Below the pieces are notes generated by a model. It did not search any database, was not told where the DNA came from, and worked only from the letters and a program-made list of their open reading frames with translations. A stretch of DNA of 64,000 bases from Helicobacter trogontum. GTDB lineage: Bacteria > Campylobacterota > Campylobacteria > Campylobacterales > Helicobacteraceae. Numbering within the stretch: position 1 is the first letter of the stretch; each line of letters begins with the position of its first letter. Shown here one piece after another: positions 48,402 through 58,228 of the stretch. The stretch spans positions 1 through 64,000 of the forward strand of contig NZ_JRPL02000011.1 of assembly GCF_000765905.2 (NCBI RefSeq), in the 5' to 3' direction. Made by a program: the position numbers and the translations under genes.

Positions 48402-51400
48402 TTATCCCTCACTAATAATCTTAAAGCGTTTTGCAATCATTTTAAATGTTGGTGGCAAAATAAGCAATGTTAATGCAGTTGAGGTAGCAAGTCCGCCAAG
48501 CACAACGACTGCTAAAGGTTTTTGCACCTCACTACCAACGCCACCGCCAATAAGCATAGGCACAAGTCCAAGTGCTGCAATACTTGTTGTCATTAAAACA
48601 GGTCTAAGTCGTCTTTTTGCTCCCATCTCTACTGCTTCATCAATGCTATATCCTTTTTTGATAAGCTGGACAAAATAGCCCACCATAACAAGCCCATTTA
48701 ATACAGCAATACCAAATAACGCAATAAAGCCAACACTCGCTGGTACAGACATATATTCACCAGAAAGATAGAGTGATATTAATCCACCCGTTACTGCAAA
48801 TGGAATATTGAGCAAAATCATGAGCGAGAGTGTAATAGAGCGGAATGTAAAAAATAGGATAAAAAATATCACTAAAATACTAAGTGGAATTACCGTGCTA
48901 AAACGTGCATTTGCTCGTTGTTGATTTTCAAATTGTCCGCCATAAGTCAGCGTATAGCCATCTGGTAATTTCACCTCTGCACTAATTCTTGCCATGGCCT
49001 CTTCAACAAAACCGCCCAAATCCCTATCTTCGACATTACTCCTTACAACACCAACACGACTGCTCTGCTCCCTCATAATACTGATAGGACCATCAACTGC
49101 CTTAATCTCTGCTACAGAATTAATGGGCACGACCAAATCATCTTCAGAGCTTAACTCTAAGCCTTGAAATTTTGATACATCATAAGCAATATCACTTGAT
49201 TGACGGATAAGCACTGGAGTTCGTGCAAAGCCTTGAGGAATGTAGTCAATAAATAAGCCTTCTAATGAACTTTTCATAAACTTTGAGAATTCCTCAACAC
49301 TAATATTTGTGCGTGCCATTTTTTCTCGTTGTGGGGTTACATAAAAGTAGTTTACACCCTTATTTAAAGCAGTATAAACCTCTTTGCTGCCCCGTATATC
49401 TTTAAGTATATCTGCGATTTGGGTGCTCAATCTATTTAATTCGCTAATTTCAGAGCCAAAAATCTTAATTGCCACATCACCACGCACACCCGTTACCATT
49501 TCGCTAATACGCATATCAATAGGTTGTGTTATGATGAATGTAACACCTTTAAAACCTTGCACAGCATTATGTATCTTATCAATAACTTCTTTTTTATTTT
49601 TTGCTTCCCACTCATCTTTTGGTTTTAAAATAATAAATGAATCTGATTGATAGAATCCTGCTAAATCAAGCCCTAACTCATCAGCACCAGCACGTGTGAT
49701 AATGGTTTTAATTTCTGGGACTGAATCTTTAATTTTCTTTGTAATCTTAAGTAAAATGTCACGTGATTCATCAAGAGAAGTTGATGGTGTTGTTTCAATA
49801 GACAATACAATGTCCCCTTCATCAAGCGTTGGCATAAAAGCTTTTCCAATGTAGGGGAAGAGCGAGAAAGCAAATGCAAGAAATACGAGTGAACCAATCA
49901 GGACAACACGACCATTATTTAAACAAAACTTCAACATAGGATGATATAAATACTCAATTCCACGCAATAAAAGTGTTTCTTTGTGTGGCTTTGATTTTAA
50001 TACAAATGAACACATAACAGGAATAACTGTAATAGAGAGTATAAGTGAACCAATGAGTGCATATACGATAGTTTCTCCTAGCGGCACAAACATTTTTCCT
50101 TCTAAGCCTTCTAATGTGAGAATAGGGACAAAGAACACAATAATAATGATGATCCCACTTACAACAGATGGAGCAATCTCTTTTGAGGCACGATAAATCG
50201 TGTGGATTTTTGTTAGATTTTGCTCATGGCTTAACCTCTCAAAGGCATTTTCTACCACAACAACAGCAGAATCTACTAAGATTCCAACTGCAATAATAAG
50301 CCCACCTAAACTCATTAAATTAGCATTTAGCCCATTTTTCTCCATTAAGGCAAAGGCAACAGATAGAGCAAGGGGTAAAATCACACTCACGGCAACTGCA
50401 GCACGTAAATCCCCTAAAAATAGGAATAAGACAATAACAATCAATATGATAGCTTCTGCAAGGACTTTAATAACTGCATCCACTGCTTTTTGCGTTAAAT
50501 CAGATCGATTATAAAATGTATTGATTTGCACATCTGGTGGGAGGTTTGCTCGAATCTCATCAAGTTTTTTTTCCACCATTTCAATAGTGTTTTTTGAATT
50601 TGCACCCCTTAATCCAAGCACAATTCCCTCTGTGGTTTCTTGCGCCCCATCGATTGTTACAAAGCCTAATCTTGTTTTATGATTTTCTATTACTTGTGCA
50701 AAATCTTTTATTCGCACATAGCCATTTTGGGTGTACATTGATATATTTTCAATATCTTTAATGTTTTTTGCTGCACTTTCTATTTTTACAAGATACATTT
50801 CACCAGGACGATTGATAATACCTGCACCATCATTTTTTAGATTCTCACGCAAGGCAGTTTCTAATTCAGATATAGAAATACCAAGTTTTGCCATGTCATG
50901 GAAGTCTGGGATTACAACATAAGCCTTTGCAAAACCACCATAACTACTTACATCTGCCACACCTTTAATACTTCGTAGGGCAGGGCGGATAGTAAAATCA
51001 AGCAATTGTCTTTTTTCAGTCTCTGTGATGTTGCCTTCAATCGTGAACATATACATATCACTTAAAGGTGTTACAATTGGGGCTAAACCACCGCTTACGC
51101 CTGGTGGTAACTCTGACATCGCAGTGCTTAGCCTTTCGCTTACCATCTGTCTTGCGATATTCATATTTACAGAATCTTCGAAGTTGATTGTAATATCTGC
51201 AATAGCATACTTACTTGTGCTTCTTAGTGAAGTTTGCCCTTGCAATCCCAAGAGCTCGAGCTCTAAGGGTCTTACCACACGATTCTCTACTTCCTCTGGA
51301 GAAGCACCTGGCATTTTCATAATAATTTTTACTTGTGTAGAGCTTACATCAGGGAAAGCATCAATTGGTATTCTTACAAAGCTAAATACACCATAAGCAA

Positions 51401-51470
51401 GTAAAAGGCAAGCAAGGATTGTAACAATAATTTTTTGTCGCAGAGAAAATTCAATAATCTTTGTTAGCAT
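48402..51470 (-). CDS. Heavy-metal efflux RND pump (CzcA/CusA type)
   Basis: A 1022-residue trimeric inner-membrane pump with 12 spans and two large periplasmic loops (about residues 35-335 and 555-865). The opening IIEFSLRQKIIVTILACLLLAYGVF (in part) and the TM4 motif AVGILVDSAVVVVENAF (about 395-411, with the proton-relay Asp and Glu) place it in the HME-RND family. Metal choice (zinc, cadmium, nickel or copper) cannot be fixed by eye. GGGGGTTGTAAT precedes the ATG. Confidence 0.9.
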   Translation of the reverse strand: MLTKIIEFSLRQKIIVTILACLLLAYGVFSFVRIPIDAFPDVSSTQVKIIMKMPGASPEEVENRVVRPLELELLGLQGQTSLRSTSKYAIADITINFEDSVNMNIARQMVSERLSTAMSELPPGVSGGLAPIVTPLSDMYMFTIEGNITETEKRQLLDFTIRPALRSIKGVADVSSYGGFAKAYVVIPDFHDMAKLGISISELETALRENLKNDGAGIINRPGEMYLVKIESAAKNIKDIENISMYTQNGYVRIKDFAQVIENHKTRLGFVTIDGAQETTEGIVLGLRGANSKNTIEMVEKKLDEIRANLPPDVQINTFYNRSDLTQKAVDAVIKVLAEAIILIVIVLFLFLGDLRAAVAVSVILPLALSVAFALMEKNGLNANLMSLGGLIIAVGILVDSAVVVVENAFERLSHEQNLTKIHTIYRASKEIAPSVVSGIIIIIVFFVPILTLEGLEGKMFVPLGETIVYALIGSLILSITVIPVMCSFVLKSKPHKETLLLRGIEYLYHPMLKFCLNNGRVVLIGSLVFLAFAFSLFPYIGKAFMPTLDEGDIVLSIETTPSTSLDESRDILLKITKKIKDSVPEIKTIITRAGADELGLDLAGFYQSDSFIILKPKDEWEAKNKKEVIDKIHNAVQGFKGVTFIITQPIDMRISEMVTGVRGDVAIKIFGSEISELNRLSTQIADILKDIRGSKEVYTALNKGVNYFYVTPQREKMARTNISVEEFSKFMKSSLEGLFIDYIPQGFARTPVLIRQSSDIAYDVSKFQGLELSSEDDLVVPINSVAEIKAVDGPISIMREQSSRVGVVRSNVEDRDLGGFVEEAMARISAEVKLPDGYTLTYGGQFENQQRANARFSTVIPLSILVIFFILFFTFRSITLSLMILLNIPFAVTGGLISLYLSGEYMSVPASVGFIALFGIAVLNGLVMVGYFVQLIKKGYSIDEAVEMGAKRRLRPVLMTTSIAALGLVPMLIGGGVGSEVQKPLAVVVLGGLATSTALTLLILPPTFKMIAKRFKIISEG

Positions 51471-51483
51471 ATTACAACCCCCT

Positions 51484-51960
51484 TTATATTGCTTTGAATT
51501 CTAATTGTGTTGTATTAGATTGTGGCAGTATTGCAAGAGTTTTTGTTAAACTTTTGCTAAGTCCCCTATAATAATTACTGATTTGCATATTTTGGATTCC
51601 ACATGATTTAAAATTGATTGTAGATATAATGTTTTTTCTCCTAGCATTAGATGTTGTTTTCAAGGGTATAACACTATTATAAAATAAATCCTTTGTCACA
51701 TCTTTCAAGAGAGTATTAAATTTTGTTGTCGTATGATTACACTCATAGAGATTGTTCAAATTTGTGATTAAAGTAGGGCGTTTTAGAATGTAATTTAAAC
51801 ATAGTGATCGCACAAAATTACTATATTGTAAAATTACTTTTTTTGTGAAGTGAGCACCTAATAACACTTGAGTGTTTATATATCGAGCATTTATGTATGT
51901 GTGTAAGGTGGTATTGAGTGAAAAAAGCTTAGCAAATCTTGAGATACAATCAATGACCAT
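51484..51960 (-). CDS. Small ORF of unknown function between adaptor and pump genes
   Basis: A 158-codon frame whose ATG lies inside the adaptor gene's end, behind GGGAG with 8-nt spacing, and whose stop lies 13 bp before the pump start. It fills what would otherwise be a 480-bp hole in a tight operon. The product is basic and rich in N, T, K and I, with several cysteines. It has no signal peptide or clear domain. It could be a lineage-specific accessory factor or chance coding. Confidence 0.35.
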   Translation of the reverse strand: MVIDCISRFAKLFSLNTTLHTYINARYINTQVLLGAHFTKKVILQYSNFVRSLCLNYILKRPTLITNLNNLYECNHTTTKFNTLLKDVTKDLFYNSVIPLKTTSNARRKNIISTINFKSCGIQNMQISNYYRGLSKSLTKTLAILPQSNTTQLEFKAI

Positions 51961-53110
51961 GACTATCACTCCCATCTTCGCCTAATCCCGCCATGACGCC
52001 TTTAAGTAAAACAAGTGAGCCTTTGGCAACTTTTGTGCCAACCTTTAATCCACCTCCTTGTACCACGGCAGCACCATCTCTTTCCTCTAAAATTGTTACA
52101 GGAACTGGCTGAAATCCATTTGCTACTTGAAGGAATGTAAGGTAGTCATCACCGTATTTAATCCAGCAATCATCAGGCAATACAACTGCCTCTCCACCTA
52201 CTGAACCTGCCACATAAATCTCAACTATTTCTCCAACGCGAAAGCTTTTTGCCTCAACTCTAGCAACTGCACTAATTGTATTTGTTTGTTTGTCAATAAC
52301 GCTTGAAATACTTTCAATAATACCAATTTTATCACCTCTATCATTAAATACAGAGAATCCTTGCTGCACACTTCTAAGCCTACTTTGTGGCACCCTTATG
52401 CGTAAAAGCACATTATCATTATCTGGCTTTGCAATCCTTATGTAAGGGGTAAAAGCTGGAATCTTTTGTCCAATTTGGGTTGGAACAACACTTAATCTCC
52501 CGCTACCACTTGCTCTAACAAGAAAGCCATATTGCCCACGAGGATTGTCAGGATTAATCCCAAAAATATTAAATGATGCTCGGATTTCATTCATTTTTAA
52601 ACGAAGTTCATTCATAGTGAGATAGCTTGTTTGATACGCTCTTTGCGAAATGACACCTTGACGCAATAACTCTTTATCCTTTCTCTCCACTTCTTGTGCG
52701 ATCTGAAATCTACTATATGTATTTTGAAGAGAAAAGTAAAGCTCACTTAATGCATTTGAGCTAATTTCGGCGATAGGCTCCCCCTTTTTTACATTTTCTC
52801 CAGCCCTTTTATAGAGATTCACGACGACGACTTCAAGACTTGAGTTTTGTGTATAACCATCTTTATCATCAAAATCGACTACCGCAGAAAATGCCACACC
52901 ACGCTCACTTGATGTGTTTTTGATAGTGAAGATTCCAACACCCATAGCCTTTATTTCAGAATCTTTCAAATTTATTTTTTCGTATTGCATAGTGTTTGCA
53001 TGAAGTGGTAAAATAAAAAACAGACTAGATAATGCGACTAAAAGATTATGCAACAAAGAGGCATAATATTGCGATTTTGTATTGCATGTTTCAATTTTCG
53101 TATATACCAT
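51950..53110 (-). CDS. RND efflux periplasmic adaptor (membrane fusion protein)
   Basis: A 386-residue CusB/CzcB-like protein with an N-terminal signal or anchor segment (about residues 15-38). A split lipoyl/barrel-sandwich domain (VNLYKRAGENVKKGEPIAEI in the first half) brackets a helical hairpin (about 125-165), followed by a beta-barrel and a membrane-proximal domain. The C-terminus is SDSHGH, with two histidines suited to metal binding. It should bridge the pump and the TolC-like protein. GGGAGTATC precedes the ATG. Confidence 0.88.
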   Translation of the reverse strand: MVYTKIETCNTKSQYYASLLHNLLVALSSLFFILPLHANTMQYEKINLKDSEIKAMGVGIFTIKNTSSERGVAFSAVVDFDDKDGYTQNSSLEVVVVNLYKRAGENVKKGEPIAEISSNALSELYFSLQNTYSRFQIAQEVERKDKELLRQGVISQRAYQTSYLTMNELRLKMNEIRASFNIFGINPDNPRGQYGFLVRASGSGRLSVVPTQIGQKIPAFTPYIRIAKPDNDNVLLRIRVPQSRLRSVQQGFSVFNDRGDKIGIIESISSVIDKQTNTISAVARVEAKSFRVGEIVEIYVAGSVGGEAVVLPDDCWIKYGDDYLTFLQVANGFQPVPVTILEERDGAAVVQGGGLKVGTKVAKGSLVLLKGVMAGLGEDGSDSHGH

Positions 53111-53134
53111 GATACTCCCTTTCCCTATTGATTC

Positions 53135-54481
53135 TTAATCTATTTTTGTAAAGCTCTCGCCTAATGTCTCTTCTAAAAATGCAACGATATTAATGTATTT
53201 TATTTGTGAATTTACAAGTGCAATTTGTGAATCCACAAACGCATTTTCTTGCATAATGTATTCAAAAAGAGTGACTTGCTGTGCTTCATATCCTAAGCGA
53301 TTAAGTTCTGCTAAATGCTGTTTTGCCTGCATATTTTGCTTTGCAACATCAATATACTTTTTTTGTAAGGCAAGCTCTTGCAAATATGCCTTTGCCTTGA
53401 TTGCTATTTGCTTTTTTGTAATATGTGTTTTTGCCAATGTGCCAGATTCTAAAGCCATATATTTTGCTTTTAAATGTGATTGCTTTTTTGTAACAGGCAA
53501 TGGGATTGTAGTCTGCAGTGATGGGTTATAATGTGAGAGTGAATAATTTACTCCAACACCAACTTCTAGGTTCCCCCATAGATTCTGTCCTTCATATTGT
53601 GCTAGTGTTTGATATTCCTTTGTTTGCGAGTCTAATATGTCTATATAGAGTGAAGATTGCAACTTTTGTTCTAGTGCATTTTGTTGCATGTCTACAAATT
53701 GAAACTCTAAACCTTTAATAACGATTTCATCGTGTTTTGTCTCACTATCATCATGTTCTATATCCTCTATACCTTGCAACTCTCTTTCGATAGCATATAT
53801 CATATTTGTGTTATCTTGATTTGTTGCAACATGTGCGTAGTGATGCTTATCTAAGCCCATAAACATAAAGAGATTTTTTTGTAGCTCTAAAAGCTCATTT
53901 CTTACAGCCACACTTGCCAAAGTAGAATCTAAATATGCAACTTCAAAACTTACATAATCTTTTCTACTAATGCTCCCGCCCTCTAATCGTTTCTTTGCAA
54001 TATACAGCAATTTCAAGAAGTTTTCTTCTCGTTTGAGATAGTAACGATACTTTTCTTTTGTTGCAACATAGGTAAGATAGATTCGCTTTGCATTGATAAA
54101 GTTAATATTGCGTAGCAAACTATGCGTTTTTTGGTATTGCTCACCTTTTGCTTGTAAGCTCTGTTTTAAAAGTGCATTCACCCACCAAAGTTTTGGTTTA
54201 GTAAGGAGAGCGACATCCCATTCCACTTTAGAAACACTCTCTCCTCGTGCTGTGCTTCCACTTGCTTCTATCGTAGGATATTCCCATGCAATACTTGATT
54301 TTCTCTCAGCAAGCATACTTTCAAATTGTGCTTTATTATCAATTAATGAAATGGCATGTTTATCAATGGCTTTTACGAAGTCTTGTAACTCAAAGGTTTG
54401 AGCAAAAAGCGATATGTGATATATCCAAAAAAGACCAATGGCACATATATATTTTTGTAGACAACCTTTCAATGTTTGCAC
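53135..54481 (-). CDS. TolC-family outer-membrane efflux channel
   Basis: A 448-residue protein with a signal peptide (about residues 1-28) and two long helical repeats of the OEP domain (about 50-200 and 290-440). The operon order TolC-like, adaptor, small ORF, pump on the minus strand matches a CzcCBA/CusCBA-type unit. It forms the exit duct across the outer membrane. Divergence from CusC makes a finer name unsafe. Confidence 0.85.
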   Translation of the reverse strand: MQTLKGCLQKYICAIGLFWIYHISLFAQTFELQDFVKAIDKHAISLIDNKAQFESMLAERKSSIAWEYPTIEASGSTARGESVSKVEWDVALLTKPKLWWVNALLKQSLQAKGEQYQKTHSLLRNINFINAKRIYLTYVATKEKYRYYLKREENFLKLLYIAKKRLEGGSISRKDYVSFEVAYLDSTLASVAVRNELLELQKNLFMFMGLDKHHYAHVATNQDNTNMIYAIERELQGIEDIEHDDSETKHDEIVIKGLEFQFVDMQQNALEQKLQSSLYIDILDSQTKEYQTLAQYEGQNLWGNLEVGVGVNYSLSHYNPSLQTTIPLPVTKKQSHLKAKYMALESGTLAKTHITKKQIAIKAKAYLQELALQKKYIDVAKQNMQAKQHLAELNRLGYEAQQVTLFEYIMQENAFVDSQIALVNSQIKYINIVAFLEETLGESFTKID

Positions 54482-54719
54482 TTATACTCCCCTTGCATTA
54501 TAATTACTTTAAAATGATCTAAAATGTTGGGTTTATTCATAAAAAAGTAATAAATTTTAAAAAAATGAAACAAATATTTTAATATAAAAAAGTTATCATT
54601 ATGCGATTTAACTAAGAATTTACAAAAATTTTACATTGTAATTATGCGGTGAAACTGCAGAAAGAATAAATATGAGGAAATGAAGTGAAATAAAATGCTT
54701 CAAAATAATGGATTTTTGT
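54482..54719. other. Divergent promoter region of the efflux operon
   Basis: Very AT-rich, about 240 bp. It should contain the efflux operon promoter. A run of A-rich direct triplets is present, but no convincing MerR/CueR-type dyad was found by eye. Confidence 0.35.
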
Positions 54720-54725
54720 TATAGT
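54720..54725 (+). promoter_or_regulatory. Candidate -10 box of the type II secretion F gene
   Basis: TATAGT in TTTTTGTTATAGTCGC, 44 nt before the ATG. Confidence 0.35.
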
Positions 54726-54768
54726 CGCATGATATTACATAATAATTAGATTAGAGTTTGGGGTAATT

Positions 54769-55941
54769 ATGCCATTTTTTAAGTGCAACTATCAAAGCAT
54801 GAATACGCAGGGTGTGAGGTATATTTTCGCACAAAATACTCAAGAAGCAAGACAAAAAATGTTGCAAAAAAATTTACTTGTTGTGAGTATCAAAGAAGTT
54901 AGCTTTTTTATGCAACATGGCAACAAAACACAAGAGCTTGAAAGGATATTTTGGCAACTCGGATTTAGTTATACCTCGGGTTTACATTTGATTTCTATCT
55001 TACAATCTATAAGAGAAGAGTTGCATTTTAAAGAAAATATTGCTTTATTGCAATCTATGATTTTTGCTTTGGAAAAGGGTGATACTCTCTCAAGTGCATT
55101 ACAAAAACATGTAAATACTTGTGGGAGTCTTGTTGTGGCATTGTTTAGCATTGGTGAAAAGAGTGGATTTTTGCAAGAGACTTGTGAATTGTGTGCAAAA
55201 GAAATAGCTCGAAAAAATACTTATATGCAAACATTACGCAATGCAATGATATATCCATTTCTCCTTGCTATAAGTTTTTTATGTGTGTTTTTTGTGCTTG
55301 CATTTTTTGTGATTCCAGAATTTGCAGAGCTTTACAGAGAATTGGGTGCAAATCTACCATTTCTTACAGAAATTATCCTTAAGATATGTAGCTTTTTACA
55401 AGCATATATTTTTGAAATACTGATTTTTACTATAGTTTGTATTATGTTGTGCATTGTGTTCCTTAGTAAAAAGGTAATGCGAGATAGCATCTTATTACAT
55501 ATTCCATTCTTTAATCGCGTGATGATTGATTATTGGCTCTACATCTATTTTTTAGGTTTGCACTATTTTTTAAAAAGTAAAGTGCCATTTATGGAAAGCG
55601 TTATACAATGTGAAAAATTAATCAATAATCATATCTTGCAGCAAAAAATTTCTCCTTTAAAATCTATGTTAAACAAAGGCATACCGCTTAGCCAAGCTCT
55701 AAGCCACGTTGATATAAAAATTATGAATATCGCATTATTGCAAAGTGGGGAACAAAGTGGAATGCTAGATAAGGCTTTAGAGCTAAATGCGAGATTCTAT
55801 AAAGACAGGTTTATGCAATCTCTACAGATATTGCAAACACTTTCACAACCATTTGCAACAATTATCATGGGCGTATTGATAGCAGGGTTGGCTTATAGTG
55901 TCGTAGCACCAATGTGGCAACTTTTAGAAGTTGCAATATAG
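54769..55941 (+). CDS. Type II secretion F family protein (GspF/PilC/CtsF-like)
   Basis: A 390-residue inner-membrane protein with two T2SSF repeats (about residues 47-170 and 255-380). Membrane helices lie at about 160-185, 210-232 and 362-385. The repeats show GDTLSSALQKH with FSIGEKSG, and GIPLSQALSHVD with LQSGEQSG. Such proteins are the platform of pili, type II secretion and competence pseudopili; C. jejuni CtsF is needed for DNA uptake. No ATPase, pilin or secretin gene lies beside it here, so partners must be elsewhere. Confidence 0.87.
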   Translation: MPFFKCNYQSMNTQGVRYIFAQNTQEARQKMLQKNLLVVSIKEVSFFMQHGNKTQELERIFWQLGFSYTSGLHLISILQSIREELHFKENIALLQSMIFALEKGDTLSSALQKHVNTCGSLVVALFSIGEKSGFLQETCELCAKEIARKNTYMQTLRNAMIYPFLLAISFLCVFFVLAFFVIPEFAELYRELGANLPFLTEIILKICSFLQAYIFEILIFTIVCIMLCIVFLSKKVMRDSILLHIPFFNRVMIDYWLYIYFLGLHYFLKSKVPFMESVIQCEKLINNHILQQKISPLKSMLNKGIPLSQALSHVDIKIMNIALLQSGEQSGMLDKALELNARFYKDRFMQSLQILQTLSQPFATIIMGVLIAGLAYSVVAPMWQLLEVAI

Positions 55942-56311
55942 ATTTTCTATCATCTTTATGGACACAGGATTTATATGTTTGCAACTTGAGTGATTTTGTA
56001 TTTTTGTGGTATCTTAGTTATTGTTATTTAGAAGAGTTTTTAGGTTTTATATTAAGCACTTGAATTTATTAACACAACAAAATACTATGGTGATGGATTG
56101 GCTACATCTTGCAGTCATTTTGCATACTTAAGTTATGAAAATGCCTCAATATCTTATAAGCAGATATTAGGTATTATGACTTTTATAGAAATTTTTAGTT
56201 TTTTCTTGTTGAATTCTTATTTCTTTTTAAAAAATCTTTATTGTTTTTATAATTTTTATTGCTAGAATCAATTTTTTAAAGTTTTTTGCAGTTTATTTTT
56301 AAGGAGTTTTT
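55942..56311. other. AT-rich leader region before leuA
   Basis: About 370 bp. No leader peptide with a leucine run and no attenuator hairpin were seen. Nothing else is recognised. Confidence 0.35.
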
Positions 56312-57979
56312 ATGAATCATAAGAAATATAAACGCGGTTATTTTATGCCGCCAGATTCTAGTGAGAAATCGTATTTAGATTGGAGTAAAAAAGAGTATAT
56401 ACAATCTGCACCTTTATGGTGTAGTGTGGATTTACGCGATGGGAATCAAGCTCTTATTACTCCTATGAGCTTAGAAGAAAAGATCACATTTTTTAAACTC
56501 CTACTGCAAATTGGCTTTAAAGATATTGAGGTTGGATTCCCTGCGGCAAGTGAGACAGAGTATCGCTTTTTACGCACACTTATTGAGCAAAATCTCATTC
56601 CAAATGATGTGCGTTTACAGGTGCTTACCCAAGCAAGAGAGCATATTATTCGACGAACTTTTGAGGCATTAGATGGTTGTCCCAATGCGATTGTGCATTT
56701 TTATAATTCTACTTCTTATGCTCAAAGAGAGCAAGTTTTTAGAAAGTCAAAAGATGAGGTAAAAAAGATTGCTATTGATGGGGCGTTGTGTGTCAAGCAA
56801 ATTGCACAAGAGACTAAGGGGAATTTCTCTTTTGAATACTCACCAGAGAGCTTTAGTGGCACAGAAATCGATTATGCTCTTGAAGTGAGTAATGCAGTAA
56901 TTGATATCTTTAAACCTACGCAAGATAAAAAGTTTATTTTAAATCTTCCTGCAACTGTTGAGATGAGTTTGCCACATATCTATGCACAACAGGTGGAATT
57001 TATGAGTAAAAATCTTTTACATAGAGAGAATGTGCTTATATCTTTGCATCCGCATAATGATAGAGGTTGTGCGGTAGCAAGTGCTGAGCTTGGAATCTTA
57101 GCAGGGGCTGATAGGATTGAGGGCACACTTTTTGGCAATGGTGAACGCACTGGGAATGTAGATATTATTACACTTGCGTTGAATCTCACCACACATGGTA
57201 TAGATTCTGGGCTTGATTTTAGTAATCTTCCACATATTTGTGATATTTATGAATCTGTAACTCGAATGCAAGTGTATGAACGACAACCCTATGCAGGTAA
57301 GCTCGTCTTTGCTGCTTTTTCTGGATCGCATCAAGACGCTATTGCAAAAGGTATGGCTTATCATAAAGAACATAAACTTGACACATGGAGTGTGCCTTAT
57401 TTGCCATTAGATCCAAAAGATGTTGGACGTGTGTATGAAAGCGATGTTATACGTATAAACTCACAAAGTGGTAAGGGCGGTATTGCCTACATTTTACATG
57501 AACACTATGGTGCAAATTTACCATCACTTTTTAGAGAAGCTTTCTCTTACTATATCAAGGATATTTCTGACAAGGCACATAAGGAATTAAGTCCAAGTGA
57601 GATTTGCGAAATTTTTGAAAAAGATTTTGTAAATTATACAGAACATTTAGAGATCGGTGAATTTAGCTTTAATACACAAGAAGATGAGTGTCAAGCACAT
57701 ATAGAGTTATTAAAGCCACAAAAAATTGCTATAGATTCTAACGGAAATGGACGGCTTGATAGTGTGGCAAACGCATTGAGGCAGCATTTAAACCTTAGCT
57801 TTGATATACTTGATTATAGTGAACATGCGTTAAAGAATGGTTCCAATGCAAAGGCAATAGCCTATGTGCAAATTGAGAGTGAGGGTAAAAAGTATTTTGG
57901 AGCTGGGATTGATAATGATATTATTAAAGCTTCTGTGTATGCACTTGTCAGTGCATTAAATCGCATGTTTGCAGTATGA
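56312..57979 (+). CDS. leuA: 2-isopropylmalate synthase (long form)
   Basis: A 555-residue enzyme joining acetyl-CoA and 2-oxoisovalerate, the first leucine step. The catalytic opening SVDLRDGNQALITPM (about residues 37-51) and metal motif ISLHPHNDRGCAVASAELG (in part, about 245-263) are visible, with GNGERTGNVD. A C-terminal regulatory domain (about 440-555) fits the long form with KPYADKP-type (LeuA2) homology. AAGGAG precedes the ATG. No leuBCD genes are adjacent. Confidence 0.93.
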   Translation: MNHKKYKRGYFMPPDSSEKSYLDWSKKEYIQSAPLWCSVDLRDGNQALITPMSLEEKITFFKLLLQIGFKDIEVGFPAASETEYRFLRTLIEQNLIPNDVRLQVLTQAREHIIRRTFEALDGCPNAIVHFYNSTSYAQREQVFRKSKDEVKKIAIDGALCVKQIAQETKGNFSFEYSPESFSGTEIDYALEVSNAVIDIFKPTQDKKFILNLPATVEMSLPHIYAQQVEFMSKNLLHRENVLISLHPHNDRGCAVASAELGILAGADRIEGTLFGNGERTGNVDIITLALNLTTHGIDSGLDFSNLPHICDIYESVTRMQVYERQPYAGKLVFAAFSGSHQDAIAKGMAYHKEHKLDTWSVPYLPLDPKDVGRVYESDVIRINSQSGKGGIAYILHEHYGANLPSLFREAFSYYIKDISDKAHKELSPSEICEIFEKDFVNYTEHLEIGEFSFNTQEDECQAHIELLKPQKIAIDSNGNGRLDSVANALRQHLNLSFDILDYSEHALKNGSNAKAIAYVQIESEGKKYFGAGIDNDIIKASVYALVSALNRMFAV

Positions 57980-58228
57980 TGTCAATGTATTAGAGAATCT
58001 CCTGATATTCTTGCTATCATTTGTGAGTTGTAATGGTGTATTATCAATGTGCGTGTTTGCACATTTGAGACACACTCACTTTGATTATATTTATTTGCCA
58101 ATAAGTGGCGTAATGAATAAGCTCTGATCTGAATAGTCAAAGCAAGAAACAAAGAAAAGTTGCTTAGAATCTTTAGCCAAGGATTGTTGTTTATATAAAA
58201 CATATATTTTGATTTGAAGGGGTAGGTT

